From: Spirosoma sordidisoli
GTDB taxonomy: Bacteria; Bacteroidota; Bacteroidia; Cytophagales; Spirosomataceae
Length of the DNA: 64,000 nucleotides
Direction of reading: 5' to 3'
NCBI RefSeq assembly: GCF_004138325.1
Contig: NZ_SBLB01000001.1
Coordinates: 1,187,855 to 1,251,854, forward strand
The position numbers and the translations under genes were made by a program. The number at the start of each line of letters is the position of its first letter. Position 1 is the stretch's first letter. Shown here in pieces: positions 16,334 through 24,440 of this stretch. The notes under the pieces were generated by a model. That model worked only from the letters and a program-made list of their open reading frames with translations, was not told the DNA's origin and made no database searches.

Positions 16334-16390
16334 TATATTTGACAGGTGGGGCGGGTCAGGATTCAAACGCCTGCCTGCCCCACCTGTCAA
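16334..16390 (+). promoter_or_regulatory. -7 element followed by a long hairpin leader
   Basis: TATATTTG at 16334-16341 matches the TAnnTTTG -7 element. It runs into a 14-bp perfect stem (16339-16352 with 16377-16390) that would lie in the 5' leader of the gene at 16411. There is no T-tract after the hairpin, so it is a poor intrinsic terminator for the upstream gene. No -33 TTG at normal spacing was found. Confidence 0.4.
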
Positions 16391-16410
16391 CCCTAAGCCC
16401 TTCAAAGCGA

Positions 16411-16947
16411 ATGCACTACAAAACTGTGTACGACATCTCGGTGGAGCCTTATGACGGCTGGATCTGGTTCATTTTGGCCGGTATTTTTGCGATTCTGGTG
16501 CTGTACAGCTTCGGTATTCTGACCACGGTTAAGCCCGGATTATACCCACAGCGGCACTGGGTTGTGGGGTTTGCCCTGGTTATTGCCGGGATAGCGGCCT
16601 TGTCATACTGGGACTTTCACCGGCTGCGCGACCGGCTCCTGGCTGACGACTGTCAGCATCTCGACGGGATCATTCAGGGGCATTGGGAGAAGAAATGGGT
16701 GGCGCGGGATGCCAGCGGGAAACCCGACCGAAAACACTACGAGGGCTTTACGGTCAACGGCGTTTCGTTCGGTTATTACATCAAAGAAGCGGAACATGCC
16801 GGGTTTCAGAACGGTGGCCCCACCCAGATTCCACTGCCCGATGGTATGCCCGCCCGGGTGTGGTACATCACCGACAAACATATCGACGACGGATATCTCG
16901 AAAACAGGATTCTGAAACTACAGCTAGGCGAATTCCCGAAAAATTGA
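16411..16947 (+). CDS. Two-helix membrane protein of unknown function
   Basis: A 178-residue protein from the ATG at 16411; the open frame upstream overlaps the previous gene out of frame and is not coding. Residues about 17-36 (WIWFILAGIFAILVLYSFGI) and 48-66 (WVVGFALVIAGIAALSYWDF) are membrane segments. A soluble C-terminal domain of about 110 residues follows (HLDGIIQGHWEKKWVAR, GFTVNGVSFGYYIKEA). It resembles uncharacterised bacterial membrane proteins. I do not recognise a family. Confidence 0.6.
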   Translation: MHYKTVYDISVEPYDGWIWFILAGIFAILVLYSFGILTTVKPGLYPQRHWVVGFALVIAGIAALSYWDFHRLRDRLLADDCQHLDGIIQGHWEKKWVARDASGKPDRKHYEGFTVNGVSFGYYIKEAEHAGFQNGGPTQIPLPDGMPARVWYITDKHIDDGYLENRILKLQLGEFPKN

Positions 16948-17005
16948 TAACTAGATGACTGGTGCTGCCCGGGAGCCAGTAGATCAACTGATGGCGGCCT
17001 AACTC

Positions 17006-17019
17006 AGAACCCTGGTTAA
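17006..17019. promoter_or_regulatory. Candidate operator before Crp/Fnr gene
   Basis: AGAACCCTGGTTAA, ten bases before the start codon at 17030. It matches the TTRACCNNGGTYAA pattern seen at 13901 and 18408 except for the two left-end bases. Position suggests autoregulation. Confidence 0.35.
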
Positions 17020-17029
17020 TCGATCCATC

Positions 17030-17617
17030 ATGACAAGCAGCAGTCCTCTGGTATCAAAAATCAGCCAGATCATAGCGCTATCGGCTTCTGAACAGGAGCT
17101 GATCGACACGCTCTTCCGCCCGCAATCGCTGCATCCGGGCGATTTTTGGCTGCAGGAGGGGCAGGTTTGCCGCTATGTGGCCTATATCGAAGAGGGTCTG
17201 CTGCGGTATACGGTCAACCACGATGGCGACGAACTTACGTACTCGTTCGGCAAAGAGACCGATTTTGCCAGTAGCTACGAGAGTTTTCTGACCCAGTCAG
17301 CAGCCAACTGCGCCATTCAGGCCATCGAACCAACGCTGCTCCGCTGCATCACGCATGAAGACCTTCAGCGGTTTTATCGGGAGGTAAACGAAGGCGAACG
17401 GTTTGGGCGGCTCATCATCGAGCAGATCTTTCTGCAAACGGTGCATCAGCTCACCGGTCTGTACACCAACACCCCCGAAGACCGGTATCTGAACTTTACG
17501 CGACACTTCCACGATATTCAGCAGCGGATTCCACAGTATTACCTGGCCTCCTACGTGGGCGTAAAACCCCAGTCGCTCAGCCGCATCCGGCGCCGGCTAG
17601 CCCGGACAGGCCGATGA
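17030..17617 (+). CDS. Crp/Fnr family regulator, short form (1)
   Basis: A 195-residue protein. An N-terminal cyclic-nucleotide-binding-like beta barrel (HPGDFWLQEGQVCRYVAYIEE, then LTYSFGKETDFASSY) is followed by a dimer helix and a C-terminal HTH ending YVGVKPQSLSRIRRRLA. There are no Fnr-type cysteine clusters, so the ligand is unknown. Such short Crp-like regulators are very common in Bacteroidota next to oxidoreductase genes. A second copy of the type lies at 18436-19014 with a beta-barrel gene between them. Confidence 0.88.
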   Translation: MTSSSPLVSKISQIIALSASEQELIDTLFRPQSLHPGDFWLQEGQVCRYVAYIEEGLLRYTVNHDGDELTYSFGKETDFASSYESFLTQSAANCAIQAIEPTLLRCITHEDLQRFYREVNEGERFGRLIIEQIFLQTVHQLTGLYTNTPEDRYLNFTRHFHDIQQRIPQYYLASYVGVKPQSLSRIRRRLARTGR

Positions 17618-17644
17618 TACAACGGGGTTACGCCGAAGGGCGGT

Positions 17645-18304
17645 TCAGAAACCTATGCCAACATTCAGGCTGACGTGGCTGTTTCTGAAGGACTGATTCT
17701 CCCCGACCCCCGTTACGTCGCCCCGTCGGTTTGAGGTTTCGAAATCGAAGTCAATGTTAAGGGCCGACCGTTTTTTGAGAATCGGAACAGAATAGCCCAG
17801 TCCGACCAGCAGGGTAGTACCGATGGCAAACTGATGCTCGTAGGTTTGGGTTGCGTTATACTTTGTTTTCTCCGTCATCTGGCCAATTCCGAAGCTGCTC
17901 TTTAGCGCCAGGCCCTGGTTGAAGCGTTTGCTGAACAGGTAGTATTTGGCGCCGATACCGGTATGATAGTAGTTGAAGAGGTATGTTTCGCTGTTACCGC
18001 CGTTGTTGGGTGTAGCAAAAAAACCTTTGATCCCTGCCCCTACGCCGAGGCCCTTCCACTGGGCCGGGGCAACATAAAACCAGCTTGTGAGCGTGTTTCC
18101 CTGGTTTCGGCCAAAGCCACGCCCGTCGTTGATCGTTTCTTTTTCGGCGAGCTGGCCCGAGAAAAAAGTGTTGCCGTACCCAATGCTGATAGTCGCGTAG
18201 ATGGGTAGCTTGGCGGGTGCAGGCTCCGTCTGCTGCGCCCGGAGGGCAGTAGTTGCCAGGAGGAAAGAGACGGACCCGAGGAAGGTAATCTGAACGGTTT
18301 TCAT
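17645..18304 (-). CDS. Outer-membrane beta-barrel-like protein
   Basis: A 219-residue protein with a signal peptide (MKTVQITFLGSVSFLLATTALRAQ) followed by alternating beta strands rich in Gly, Tyr and Phe, and a terminal aromatic residue (SLNVGIGF), the pattern of outer-membrane barrels. It lies downstream of the minus-strand Crp/Fnr gene at 18436, 131 bases away, with a possible CACCTTTG -7 element (18352-18345) and a Crp-like palindrome at 18408-18421 in between. Function unknown. Confidence 0.7.
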   Translation of the reverse strand: MKTVQITFLGSVSFLLATTALRAQQTEPAPAKLPIYATISIGYGNTFFSGQLAEKETINDGRGFGRNQGNTLTSWFYVAPAQWKGLGVGAGIKGFFATPNNGGNSETYLFNYYHTGIGAKYYLFSKRFNQGLALKSSFGIGQMTEKTKYNATQTYEHQFAIGTTLLVGLGYSVPILKKRSALNIDFDFETSNRRGDVTGVGENQSFRNSHVSLNVGIGF

Positions 18305-18407
18305 ACGTGCTTTTAACGGCTTTGTGATCGGTTGACTTACGATACAAAGGTGCTGCCTGATCGGGGCGTTGTGCCTTGACTTCGGTTAGCTTCGCCAGCG
18401 ACGTATC

Positions 18408-18421
18408 TTGACCTGGGTTAA
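18408..18421. promoter_or_regulatory. Candidate Crp-like operator upstream of barrel gene
   Basis: TTGACCTGGGTTAA, a 14-base near-palindrome that is the near reverse complement of the site at 13901-13914 (one mismatch). It is centred roughly 70 bases upstream of the implied start of the minus-strand barrel gene, as for a class I activator site. Confidence 0.4.
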
Positions 18422-18435
18422 GAAATAGACCTATT

Positions 18436-19014
18436 CTACCGGTTATCGGCCAGTCGTTTCCGAATGCGCGACAGACTTTCGGGTTTGATACCGAGGTACG
18501 ACGCAATATGGTGCAATGGAATCCGCTCCATCACCTTGGGCCGTTCGGCAATGAGCTTGAGGTAGCGCTCTTCGGGCGTATCGAACAGTAACGAGGCTGT
18601 CCGGCGCTGAGAACCGATCACTATATTCTCGGCCAGCAATCGCCCGAACCGCTCGAAGACAGGCCGTTCGGCATACAGCGCCTGCAGATCGGTTCGTTTA
18701 ATGACCAGCAGTTCCGTGTCTTCGAGCGCATCGATGTACTGCACGGCTGGCTGCCCGGTCAGGAAACTCTGGTAATCACCAACCCAGGCCCCTTCGAAGA
18801 AAAACTGCCCGTTGTACTCGTCCCCGTCTTTCAGGTAATAGTAGCGCAGACAGCCCTGGTTGATGAAAGCGATATGTGAACAAACCTCCCCGCCCCGCAG
18901 CAACGATTCATGTTTGGCCAGTCGGCGCGGAGTGAGCAACGTAGCGAAGTACATGAACTCGTCGCGGGTAACAGGCAACAGCCGGTCCAGACTGATTTTC
19001 AGGCGGTCAAACAT
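18436..19014 (-). CDS. Crp/Fnr family regulator, short form (2)
   Basis: A 192-residue paralogue type of the regulator at 17030. The N-terminal barrel (RGGEVCSHIAFINQGCLRYY) precedes an HTH ending in SYLGIKPESLSRIRKRLADN. It is transcribed toward the barrel gene at 17645, which may be its target. No haem or iron-sulfur motif is visible. The two regulators share the recognition-helix sequence SLSRIR+RLA, so they may bind similar operators, which fits the shared near-palindrome found nearby. Confidence 0.88.
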   Translation of the reverse strand: MFDRLKISLDRLLPVTRDEFMYFATLLTPRRLAKHESLLRGGEVCSHIAFINQGCLRYYYLKDGDEYNGQFFFEGAWVGDYQSFLTGQPAVQYIDALEDTELLVIKRTDLQALYAERPVFERFGRLLAENIVIGSQRRTASLLFDTPEERYLKLIAERPKVMERIPLHHIASYLGIKPESLSRIRKRLADNR

Positions 19015-19205
19015 AGGGGTAAGCTACAACCTTTAGCGGAAAAATCCGCTTTCGAAATGTGCTCCGGGGCTGATGACGGCACCCAATCACTCGCCAGCCT
19101 CGCCGGGCAACCGAACGTAATTAACTCAGGTGCACGAAACAGGCCGGCCAGACCAGGATGTTTGCATTCGTTATCAACGTCGATAACCTTTTCCATCGTC
19201 CTGTC

Positions 19206-19673
19206 ATGACGCGTTTATTCTGGTTTTCCTGGCTCGTCGGCCTCCTGTTGACATCACCTGGCTTACTGGCCCAGCATCGCTTTCCCAAGCATGAGTTAAG
19301 TATCAATGGATTCCGGGCTCCATCGATCGGGCTGGAATACCGCCACCGGGCTTTCTCGGTCCATGGCGGCTATTACCTGACCAACCTGAGCCCAAACCTT
19401 ACGACCCGCTTCGTAAAAGCAGGGGTAACGGGCTGGTTTTTGCCGGTTGGCCGGCAGCCCAATCCGTCCTCCTTCTATGCGTCGGTATCGTACCTGCGTG
19501 GTCTCAACCGCGATTACGAAGCCAGAAACGCAGCCTCGGCCGAACTCGGTTTCCGATGGATGGTCTGGCGCGGCCTGAATCTGCGGATCGGCGCCATTGC
19601 GCTGGCGTCAGCAGGCCAGACCGTAAAAATTAACCCAACGCCGGGTATCAGCTACTCATTCGTTCTCCGATAA
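19206..19673 (+). CDS. Exported small beta-rich protein
   Basis: A 155-residue protein from the ATG at 19206 with a signal peptide (MTRLFWFSWLVGLLLTSPGLLAQ); the earlier in-frame ATG at 19158 would spoil the signal. The mature part is beta-rich with aromatic strands (FSVHGGYYL, SSFYASVSYLRGL, ISYSFVLR), consistent with a small outer-membrane barrel. The family is not recognised. The next gene starts 13 bases downstream, so they may be co-transcribed. Confidence 0.6.
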   Translation: MTRLFWFSWLVGLLLTSPGLLAQHRFPKHELSINGFRAPSIGLEYRHRAFSVHGGYYLTNLSPNLTTRFVKAGVTGWFLPVGRQPNPSSFYASVSYLRGLNRDYEARNAASAELGFRWMVWRGLNLRIGAIALASAGQTVKINPTPGISYSFVLR

Positions 19674-19686
19674 TCGATCTACCCTC

Positions 19687-20403
19687 ATGAACACATCTGA
19701 GAAAACATGGCTGGCCCGGGCCGGTCAGCTGCTCATAGCCGGGGGTCTGCTGCTCCTGATCCCGTACGCGATATTGACCAGTACGTTCGACTATCCGGAC
19801 AGTTTACGGGCGGAGCCGGGCGCCGTGCTGAGCCGGTTCCATGCGGGCGGGGCCAGCCTGATCTGGACCTGGCTGGCGTTCGCACTGGTCGGTCTGCCGC
19901 TCATTCCGGCGTATGTACTGCTGGGCCAGTGGGTCGATAAACGGGAGCCGACGGTACGCTGGGCTACCACCGTCGGGCTCATTGGACTGGTTGTCCAGCT
20001 GATAGGCCTGCTGCGCTGGGTGTTTGTGGTACCGGTGCTGGCCCGCATCTTCGTAACGACCGATCGGGAAGCGGTTCGGGAGGCCGCCCGCCTGGCCTTC
20101 ATCACCATCCATCAGTACGGTGGCGTGCTGCTGGGCGAGCATATGGGCCAGCTCTTTACCATTGTCTGGACGGTAGCACTCGCGGGGGCACTCGGCCGGG
20201 CCGGGCTTCTGAACCGGGGCTGGGTGTGGCTGGGTTATGTGGCTTCGGCCATCTATCTGCTGGCCCAGGCCGAGCTGCTGGCCACGGTACTACCCACCTT
20301 CCCGGTCTGGAATCCGGCTGGTTTTCTGGGCAGTACGCTCTGGCTGATCTGGCTCATCGGACTGGGTCTGCGGTGCTGGCAGGTTGGCCGGGTTGAGAAA
20401 TAA
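19687..20403 (+). CDS. DUF4386-like multi-pass membrane protein
   Basis: A 238-residue protein with about six hydrophobic helices. The stretch HQYGGVLLGEHMGQLFTIVW and the N-terminal ARAGQLLIAGGLLLLIPYAI resemble DUF4386, a family of uncharacterised bacterial membrane proteins. No transport or enzyme motif is visible. It starts 13 bases after the preceding gene. Confidence 0.65.
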   Translation: MNTSEKTWLARAGQLLIAGGLLLLIPYAILTSTFDYPDSLRAEPGAVLSRFHAGGASLIWTWLAFALVGLPLIPAYVLLGQWVDKREPTVRWATTVGLIGLVVQLIGLLRWVFVVPVLARIFVTTDREAVREAARLAFITIHQYGGVLLGEHMGQLFTIVWTVALAGALGRAGLLNRGWVWLGYVASAIYLLAQAELLATVLPTFPVWNPAGFLGSTLWLIWLIGLGLRCWQVGRVEK

Positions 20404-20475
20404 AAGGCCGGGGTTATGATAGAAAAAGGGGGTTGGCTATCTTCATACGGTAAAACCTAACTTCTGCAAGCCCTC

Positions 20476-21696
20476 ATGCTTACCACAACACGCGTTAAAC
20501 TGTCTGCTATGATGTTTCTCCAGTTCTTTGTCTGGGGAGCCTGGTACGGACAAATGAGCAAATACCTGCTCACGCAACTAAATGCCACCGGCGATCAGGT
20601 CGGCAACGCCTACGCGGCTTTTTCGCTCGCCATGATCATTGCGCCCTTCTTCGTGGGGATGATTGCCGACCGCTATTTTGCCGCGCAGAAAGTGCTGGGC
20701 ATCCTGAATCTGCTCGGAGCAGTCGTGCTCTACCTGATTACGCAGAATACCGACCCGGGCAATTTCTTCTACCTGATTCTGGCCTACTGCATCACCTTCG
20801 CGCCGACGCTCGCCCTGACCACGTCTATTGCCATGCAGCAGATGACGAGCCCCGAGAAGGAGTTTCCGGGTATCCGGGTGCTCGGTACGGTGGCCTGGAT
20901 CGTGGTTACCAACATTGTTGGTTTTTACGGGTTCGGCGATCAGGTCACGATCTTCCAGCTATCGATGTACTCGGCGGTAGCCCTGGGTATCTTCTCGTTC
21001 TTCCTGCCCGATACGCCCCCCAAAGCCACAGCCTCAACGTCGGTTAGTCAGATTCTGGGGCTCGATGCCTTCAAACTGTTCAAAGACCGGTCGTTCGCTA
21101 TTTTCTTTTTATCGTCGGTGCTGATCTGTATTCCGCTGTCGTTCTACTACGCCATGGCCAACCCTTCACTGACCGACGGCGGCATGCAGAACGTTGAGAA
21201 CAAAATGTCGCTGGGCCAGGCGTCGGAGGTTATCTTCATGCTGCTGATCCCGGTGGCGTATAGCCGACTGGGCGTTAAGAAGATGCTGATCGTTGGGCTC
21301 ATCGCCTGGATTGTGCGGTTCATCTGCTTTGGCTACGGCGACGTGTCGTCGGAGTGGCTACTCTTTATTGCCATCCTGCTGCACGGCGTCTGCTACGACT
21401 TCTTCTTTGTAACAGGTCAGATCTACACCGACAACAAGGCCGGCGACAAAATCAAGTCCTCGGCGCAGGGGCTGATTACCTTAGCCACGTATGGCCTGGG
21501 TATGGGTATCGGCTCCAAACTGTCGGGTATCGTACTCGACATGTATACCCGCCCCGATGGCACCAAAGACTGGCTGTCGGTCTGGCTCGTACCAGCCGGT
21601 ATTGCCGCTGCCGTACTGATCATTTTCGTGCTGCTATTCACCGACAACAAGAAATCGGTCCCCACCGAAGGGGAACTGGTAACAGGGCCTTTATAA
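20476..21696 (+). CDS. Nucleoside permease (NHS family, MFS)
   Basis: A 406-residue protein with about 12 membrane helices. It opens with the family signature FLQFFVWGAWYGQMSKYLL and contains AAFSLAMIIAPFFVGMIADR and DFFFVTGQIYTDNKAG, as in the NupG/XapB nucleoside:H+ symporter group of the major facilitator superfamily. It would import nucleosides across the inner membrane. Bacteroidota often carry such a gene singly. It ends with a hairpin terminator before the exonuclease III gene. Confidence 0.88.
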   Translation: MLTTTRVKLSAMMFLQFFVWGAWYGQMSKYLLTQLNATGDQVGNAYAAFSLAMIIAPFFVGMIADRYFAAQKVLGILNLLGAVVLYLITQNTDPGNFFYLILAYCITFAPTLALTTSIAMQQMTSPEKEFPGIRVLGTVAWIVVTNIVGFYGFGDQVTIFQLSMYSAVALGIFSFFLPDTPPKATASTSVSQILGLDAFKLFKDRSFAIFFLSSVLICIPLSFYYAMANPSLTDGGMQNVENKMSLGQASEVIFMLLIPVAYSRLGVKKMLIVGLIAWIVRFICFGYGDVSSEWLLFIAILLHGVCYDFFFVTGQIYTDNKAGDKIKSSAQGLITLATYGLGMGIGSKLSGIVLDMYTRPDGTKDWLSVWLVPAGIAAAVLIIFVLLFTDNKKSVPTEGELVTGPL

Positions 21697-21716
21697 CGGA
21701 AGAACCGAAAAAAGCC

Positions 21717-21766
21717 GCCGAACACCAACGGGCATAAGGTCATGCCTCCCGGTGTTCGGCTTTCTT
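21717..21766 (+). terminator. Terminator of permease gene
   Basis: A 10-bp outer stem, GCCGAACACC (21717-21726) with GGTGTTCGGC (21751-21760), has a smaller inner stem and is followed by TTTCTTTG. It is placed about 20 bases after the stop. Confidence 0.8.
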
Positions 21767-21791
21767 TGTCTGTCCTCTTCTCTTTTCGTTC

Positions 21792-22556
21792 ATGCAACTC
21801 ATTTCCTACAATATCAACGGCATTCGGGCGGCCATGCGCAATGGGCTGACCGACTGGCTGAGCCGTAACGAATTCGATATCCTTTGTTTTCAGGAAGTCA
21901 AAGCCACTACCGATGTGGTAGACCTGGCACCGTTTGAACAGTTGGGCTACCAGTATCACTGGCACGCGGCCGAGAAAAAAGGTTATTCGGGCGTGGCTAC
22001 GTTCTCCCGCATGGCTCCTACCAATGTGATCATGGGTTGCGGCCTGGCCGTATATGATTGCGAAGGCCGCATTTTGCGCACCGATTTTGGCGACTTGACC
22101 CTGCTGAACTGCTACTTCCCCTCGGGCACGACGGGCGAGGTTCGGCAGGCGGTGAAGATGGAGTTTCTCCGCGATTTCTTCGAGTACGTCCAAACGCTGC
22201 GGCAAACCCGGCCCAACCTGATCGTAGTCGGCGATTACAACATTGCCCATACTGCCCAGGACATTCATGACCCCGTTCGCAACAAAAACACCACCGGATT
22301 TCTGCCCGAAGAACGCGCCTGGATGGATCAGTGGTTTGGCTCCGGCATGATAGACGCCTTTCGGCATACCCACCCCAACGATGTAGCCTACAGCTGGTGG
22401 AGTTACCGCGCCGGCGCCCGCACCAGTAACAAGGGCTGGCGTATCGACTATGCCTCCGTCAGCGACCCGCTGCGCCCCCGCATCGTCGACTGCCGGATGC
22501 TTCCCGACGCCGTCCACGCTGACCACTGCCCCGTTTGGTTGTCATTACAGGATTGA
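21792..22556 (+). CDS. xth: Exodeoxyribonuclease III
   Basis: A 254-residue member of the exonuclease III/AP endonuclease family. It opens with MQLISYNINGIRAAMRNGL and has the metal ligand Glu in FDILCFQEVKA, VVGDYNIAH, RIDYASVSDPL and the C-terminal ADHCPVW motif. It cuts DNA 5' to abasic sites and trims 3' ends in base-excision repair. The length is normal and there is no extra domain. It starts 26 bases after the permease terminator T-tract, so it has its own promoter. Confidence 0.95.
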   Translation: MQLISYNINGIRAAMRNGLTDWLSRNEFDILCFQEVKATTDVVDLAPFEQLGYQYHWHAAEKKGYSGVATFSRMAPTNVIMGCGLAVYDCEGRILRTDFGDLTLLNCYFPSGTTGEVRQAVKMEFLRDFFEYVQTLRQTRPNLIVVGDYNIAHTAQDIHDPVRNKNTTGFLPEERAWMDQWFGSGMIDAFRHTHPNDVAYSWWSYRAGARTSNKGWRIDYASVSDPLRPRIVDCRMLPDAVHADHCPVWLSLQD

Positions 22557-22623
22557 GGAGTCGGGTGGGGAGCAACGCGCATCGTCACCCGTTTTCCATC
22601 CCGTTGAATTGCCCTGTTTTTTC

Positions 22624-23202
22624 ATGTACTATCTGATCTACAAGCCCTACCTGATGCTCTCGCAGTTTTCGCGGGAGGGCGACAAACCCACGCTAGCCGA
22701 TCTGGCGTACGACTTTCCGGGCGATGTTTACCCCGTTGGGCGGCTCGATGCCGATAGCGAAGGGCTGCTCCTCCTGACGAGCGACAAGCAACTCAACCAT
22801 CGGCTGCTGAACCCCAGATTCAGGCACAACCGAACGTACTACGTGCAGGTAGATGGTGCGCTGACCGCCGAAGCCTGCCAGCAGTTATCGGCGGGGGTTA
22901 CGATTTCGGTCGATGGTAAACCCTATGCGACCCTGCCCGCGCTGGCAAAACCGATGGCGGCTCCGCCCCTGCCCGACCGCGACCCACCCATCCGCTACAG
23001 AGCCGCCATACCAACCTCATGGCTATCGATCAGTCTGCACGAAGGCAAGAACCGGCAGGTACGCCGAATGACGGCTGCCGTAGGGTTTCCTACACTCCGG
23101 CTCGTGCGCTGGGCCATCGAATCACTCACGGCCGAGGGTATGATGCCCGGCGACGTTCGTCCACTGAGCCGGGGCGAGATCCTGCAGGGGCTGAAGCTGT
23201 AA
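22624..23202 (+). CDS. rRNA pseudouridine synthase, RsuA/RluE-like short form
   Basis: A 192-residue protein from the ATG at 22624; the longer open frame overlaps xth and is not conserved. The signature motif is VGRLDADSEGLLLLTSD with the catalytic Asp, plus a C-terminal HEGKNRQVRRM. There is no S4 domain, as in the RluE type that acts on 23S rRNA. The starting pattern YYLIYKPYLMLSQF fits the family. The gene ends 20 bases before the convergent radC stop, with no terminator between. Confidence 0.9.
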   Translation: MYYLIYKPYLMLSQFSREGDKPTLADLAYDFPGDVYPVGRLDADSEGLLLLTSDKQLNHRLLNPRFRHNRTYYVQVDGALTAEACQQLSAGVTISVDGKPYATLPALAKPMAAPPLPDRDPPIRYRAAIPTSWLSISLHEGKNRQVRRMTAAVGFPTLRLVRWAIESLTAEGMMPGDVRPLSRGEILQGLKL

Positions 23203-23222
23203 CCCGAGCCATCCGCCGAAAC

Positions 23223-23918
23223 TCACAATATACCCTCGTCGGCAAAGCTGTAATACGCCTTATCGGTAAAGATCAGATGGTCCAGCACCGGAATATCGAG
23301 CAGGCGACCCGCGTCTTTCAGTTTACGGGTCAGGTCTTTATCGGCCTGCGACGGGGTCAGGTTGCCGGAGGGGTGGTTATGAAACAGAATCATCGACGAG
23401 GCCAGATACTCGATTGCCTGCTTGAAGATAATTTTGGGATCGGCCACCGTACCCGATACGCCCCCCGCGCTGATCAGTACCGGCCGCAGCACCTCGTTGG
23501 CACGGTTCATCAGCAAAATCCAGAATTCTTCGTGGGGCTTATCGATCAGGTGCGGAATCATCTCATTATACGCATCGCGCGAACAGGTGATTCGGGCGCG
23601 TTGCGGACGGTCCTGCTCTTTGCGCCGACGCCCCAGTTCAAGGGCAGCCACGATAGCGATGGCCCGCGCTTCGCCAATACCCCGAAATTTAGACAGGTCT
23701 TTGATGCTCAGCCGGGCCAGGTCGTTCAGGTTGTTACCTACGCTCTTCAGGATGATTTTGGCGATATCGACCGCGGTCAGGTCTACCGTACCGGCGTTGA
23801 TCAGGATAGCGATCAGCTCGGCATCGGACAGGGCGGCTTTTCCCTTGAGCATCAACTTTTCGCGGGGACGGTCTTCTTCGGCCCAGCTTTGGATTTTTCC
23901 GGAGGTTTCGTAGGTCAC
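23223..23918 (-). CDS. radC: RadC-family JAB domain protein
   Basis: A 231-residue protein. The N-terminal half has a helix-hairpin-helix-like region (LSKFRGIGEARAIAIVAALE). The C-terminal half holds the JAMM metal motif HNHPSGNLTPSQAD, which marks a zinc metalloprotease-like fold. The name DNA repair protein RadC is historical; a role in repair is doubtful and the true substrate is unknown. Length and architecture are complete. Confidence 0.92.
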   Translation of the reverse strand: MTYETSGKIQSWAEEDRPREKLMLKGKAALSDAELIAILINAGTVDLTAVDIAKIILKSVGNNLNDLARLSIKDLSKFRGIGEARAIAIVAALELGRRRKEQDRPQRARITCSRDAYNEMIPHLIDKPHEEFWILLMNRANEVLRPVLISAGGVSGTVADPKIIFKQAIEYLASSMILFHNHPSGNLTPSQADKDLTRKLKDAGRLLDIPVLDHLIFTDKAYYSFADEGIL

Positions 23919-24012
23919 GGCAGCAGTGAATCGGTCAGGAACTAAACACGAACTAACAAAATAGACACCATAAACCTCGCTATTCTACCGCATTTCCGGC
24001 CAGTTAGGGCAT

Positions 24013-24043
24013 AAAAAAACCTCACCCCGAAAAAGGTAAGGTT
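24013..24043 (-). terminator. Terminator of rpsT
   Basis: On the minus strand a stem of AACCTTACC with GGTGAGGTT (24018-24026 with 24035-24043, one wobble pair) is followed by seven T. Downstream of the rpsT stop. Confidence 0.85.
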
Positions 24044-24069
24044 CTGATATGTCTCTGAATGACTGGCAA

Positions 24070-24336
24070 CTAGGCAGCAGCAGGCTTCAGACCGTTTACC
24101 AACCGAGCCAGTTTCGACTTGTTGTTAGACGCTTTGTTCTTGTGGATGATGTTGCGCTTTGCCAGTTTGTCCAGTGCCGACGATACGGTTTTGAACAACT
24201 CAACGGCCATAGCATGGTCGGTGGTGGTACGCAGTTTTTTCACCAGGTTCCGGGTCGTGACGTGCTGGTAGCGGTTCAACAGCCGCTTTTTGGCGCTCGA
24301 CCGGATTGCTTTTTTTGCTGACTTATGGTTTGCCAT
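24070..24336 (-). CDS. rpsT: 30S ribosomal protein S20
   Basis: An 88-residue basic helical protein from the ATG at 24336 (MANHKSAKKAIRSSAKKRL), the universal S20 start; 14 more in-frame codons upstream are not conserved. It binds 16S rRNA early in assembly of the small subunit. Monocistronic, with its own strong promoter (24376-24406) and terminator (24013-24043). The promoter shares bases with the terminator of the next gene upstream. Confidence 0.96.
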   Translation of the reverse strand: MANHKSAKKAIRSSAKKRLLNRYQHVTTRNLVKKLRTTTDHAMAVELFKTVSSALDKLAKRNIIHKNKASNNKSKLARLVNGLKPAAA

Positions 24337-24375
24337 CGGTATGTACTGTAAAGATCGTTTCGCGATATGAGGGCG

Positions 24376-24425
24376 CAAAAATAAGAAAATCAGTCAGCAC
24401 ATCCAAGTGTACTGACTGATTTTCT
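24376..24425 (-). promoter_or_regulatory. rpsT promoter nested in the upstream gene's terminator
   Basis: On the minus strand TTG (24406-24404), a 20-base spacer and TATTTTTG (24383-24376) form a near-consensus promoter. The perfect 14-bp hairpin 24384-24397 with 24412-24425 followed by T-rich sequence is the terminator of the Dabb gene. The TTG falls in the hairpin loop and one stem arm fills the spacer. Confidence 0.7.
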
Positions 24426-24440
24426 GTGATAAACCAACGC

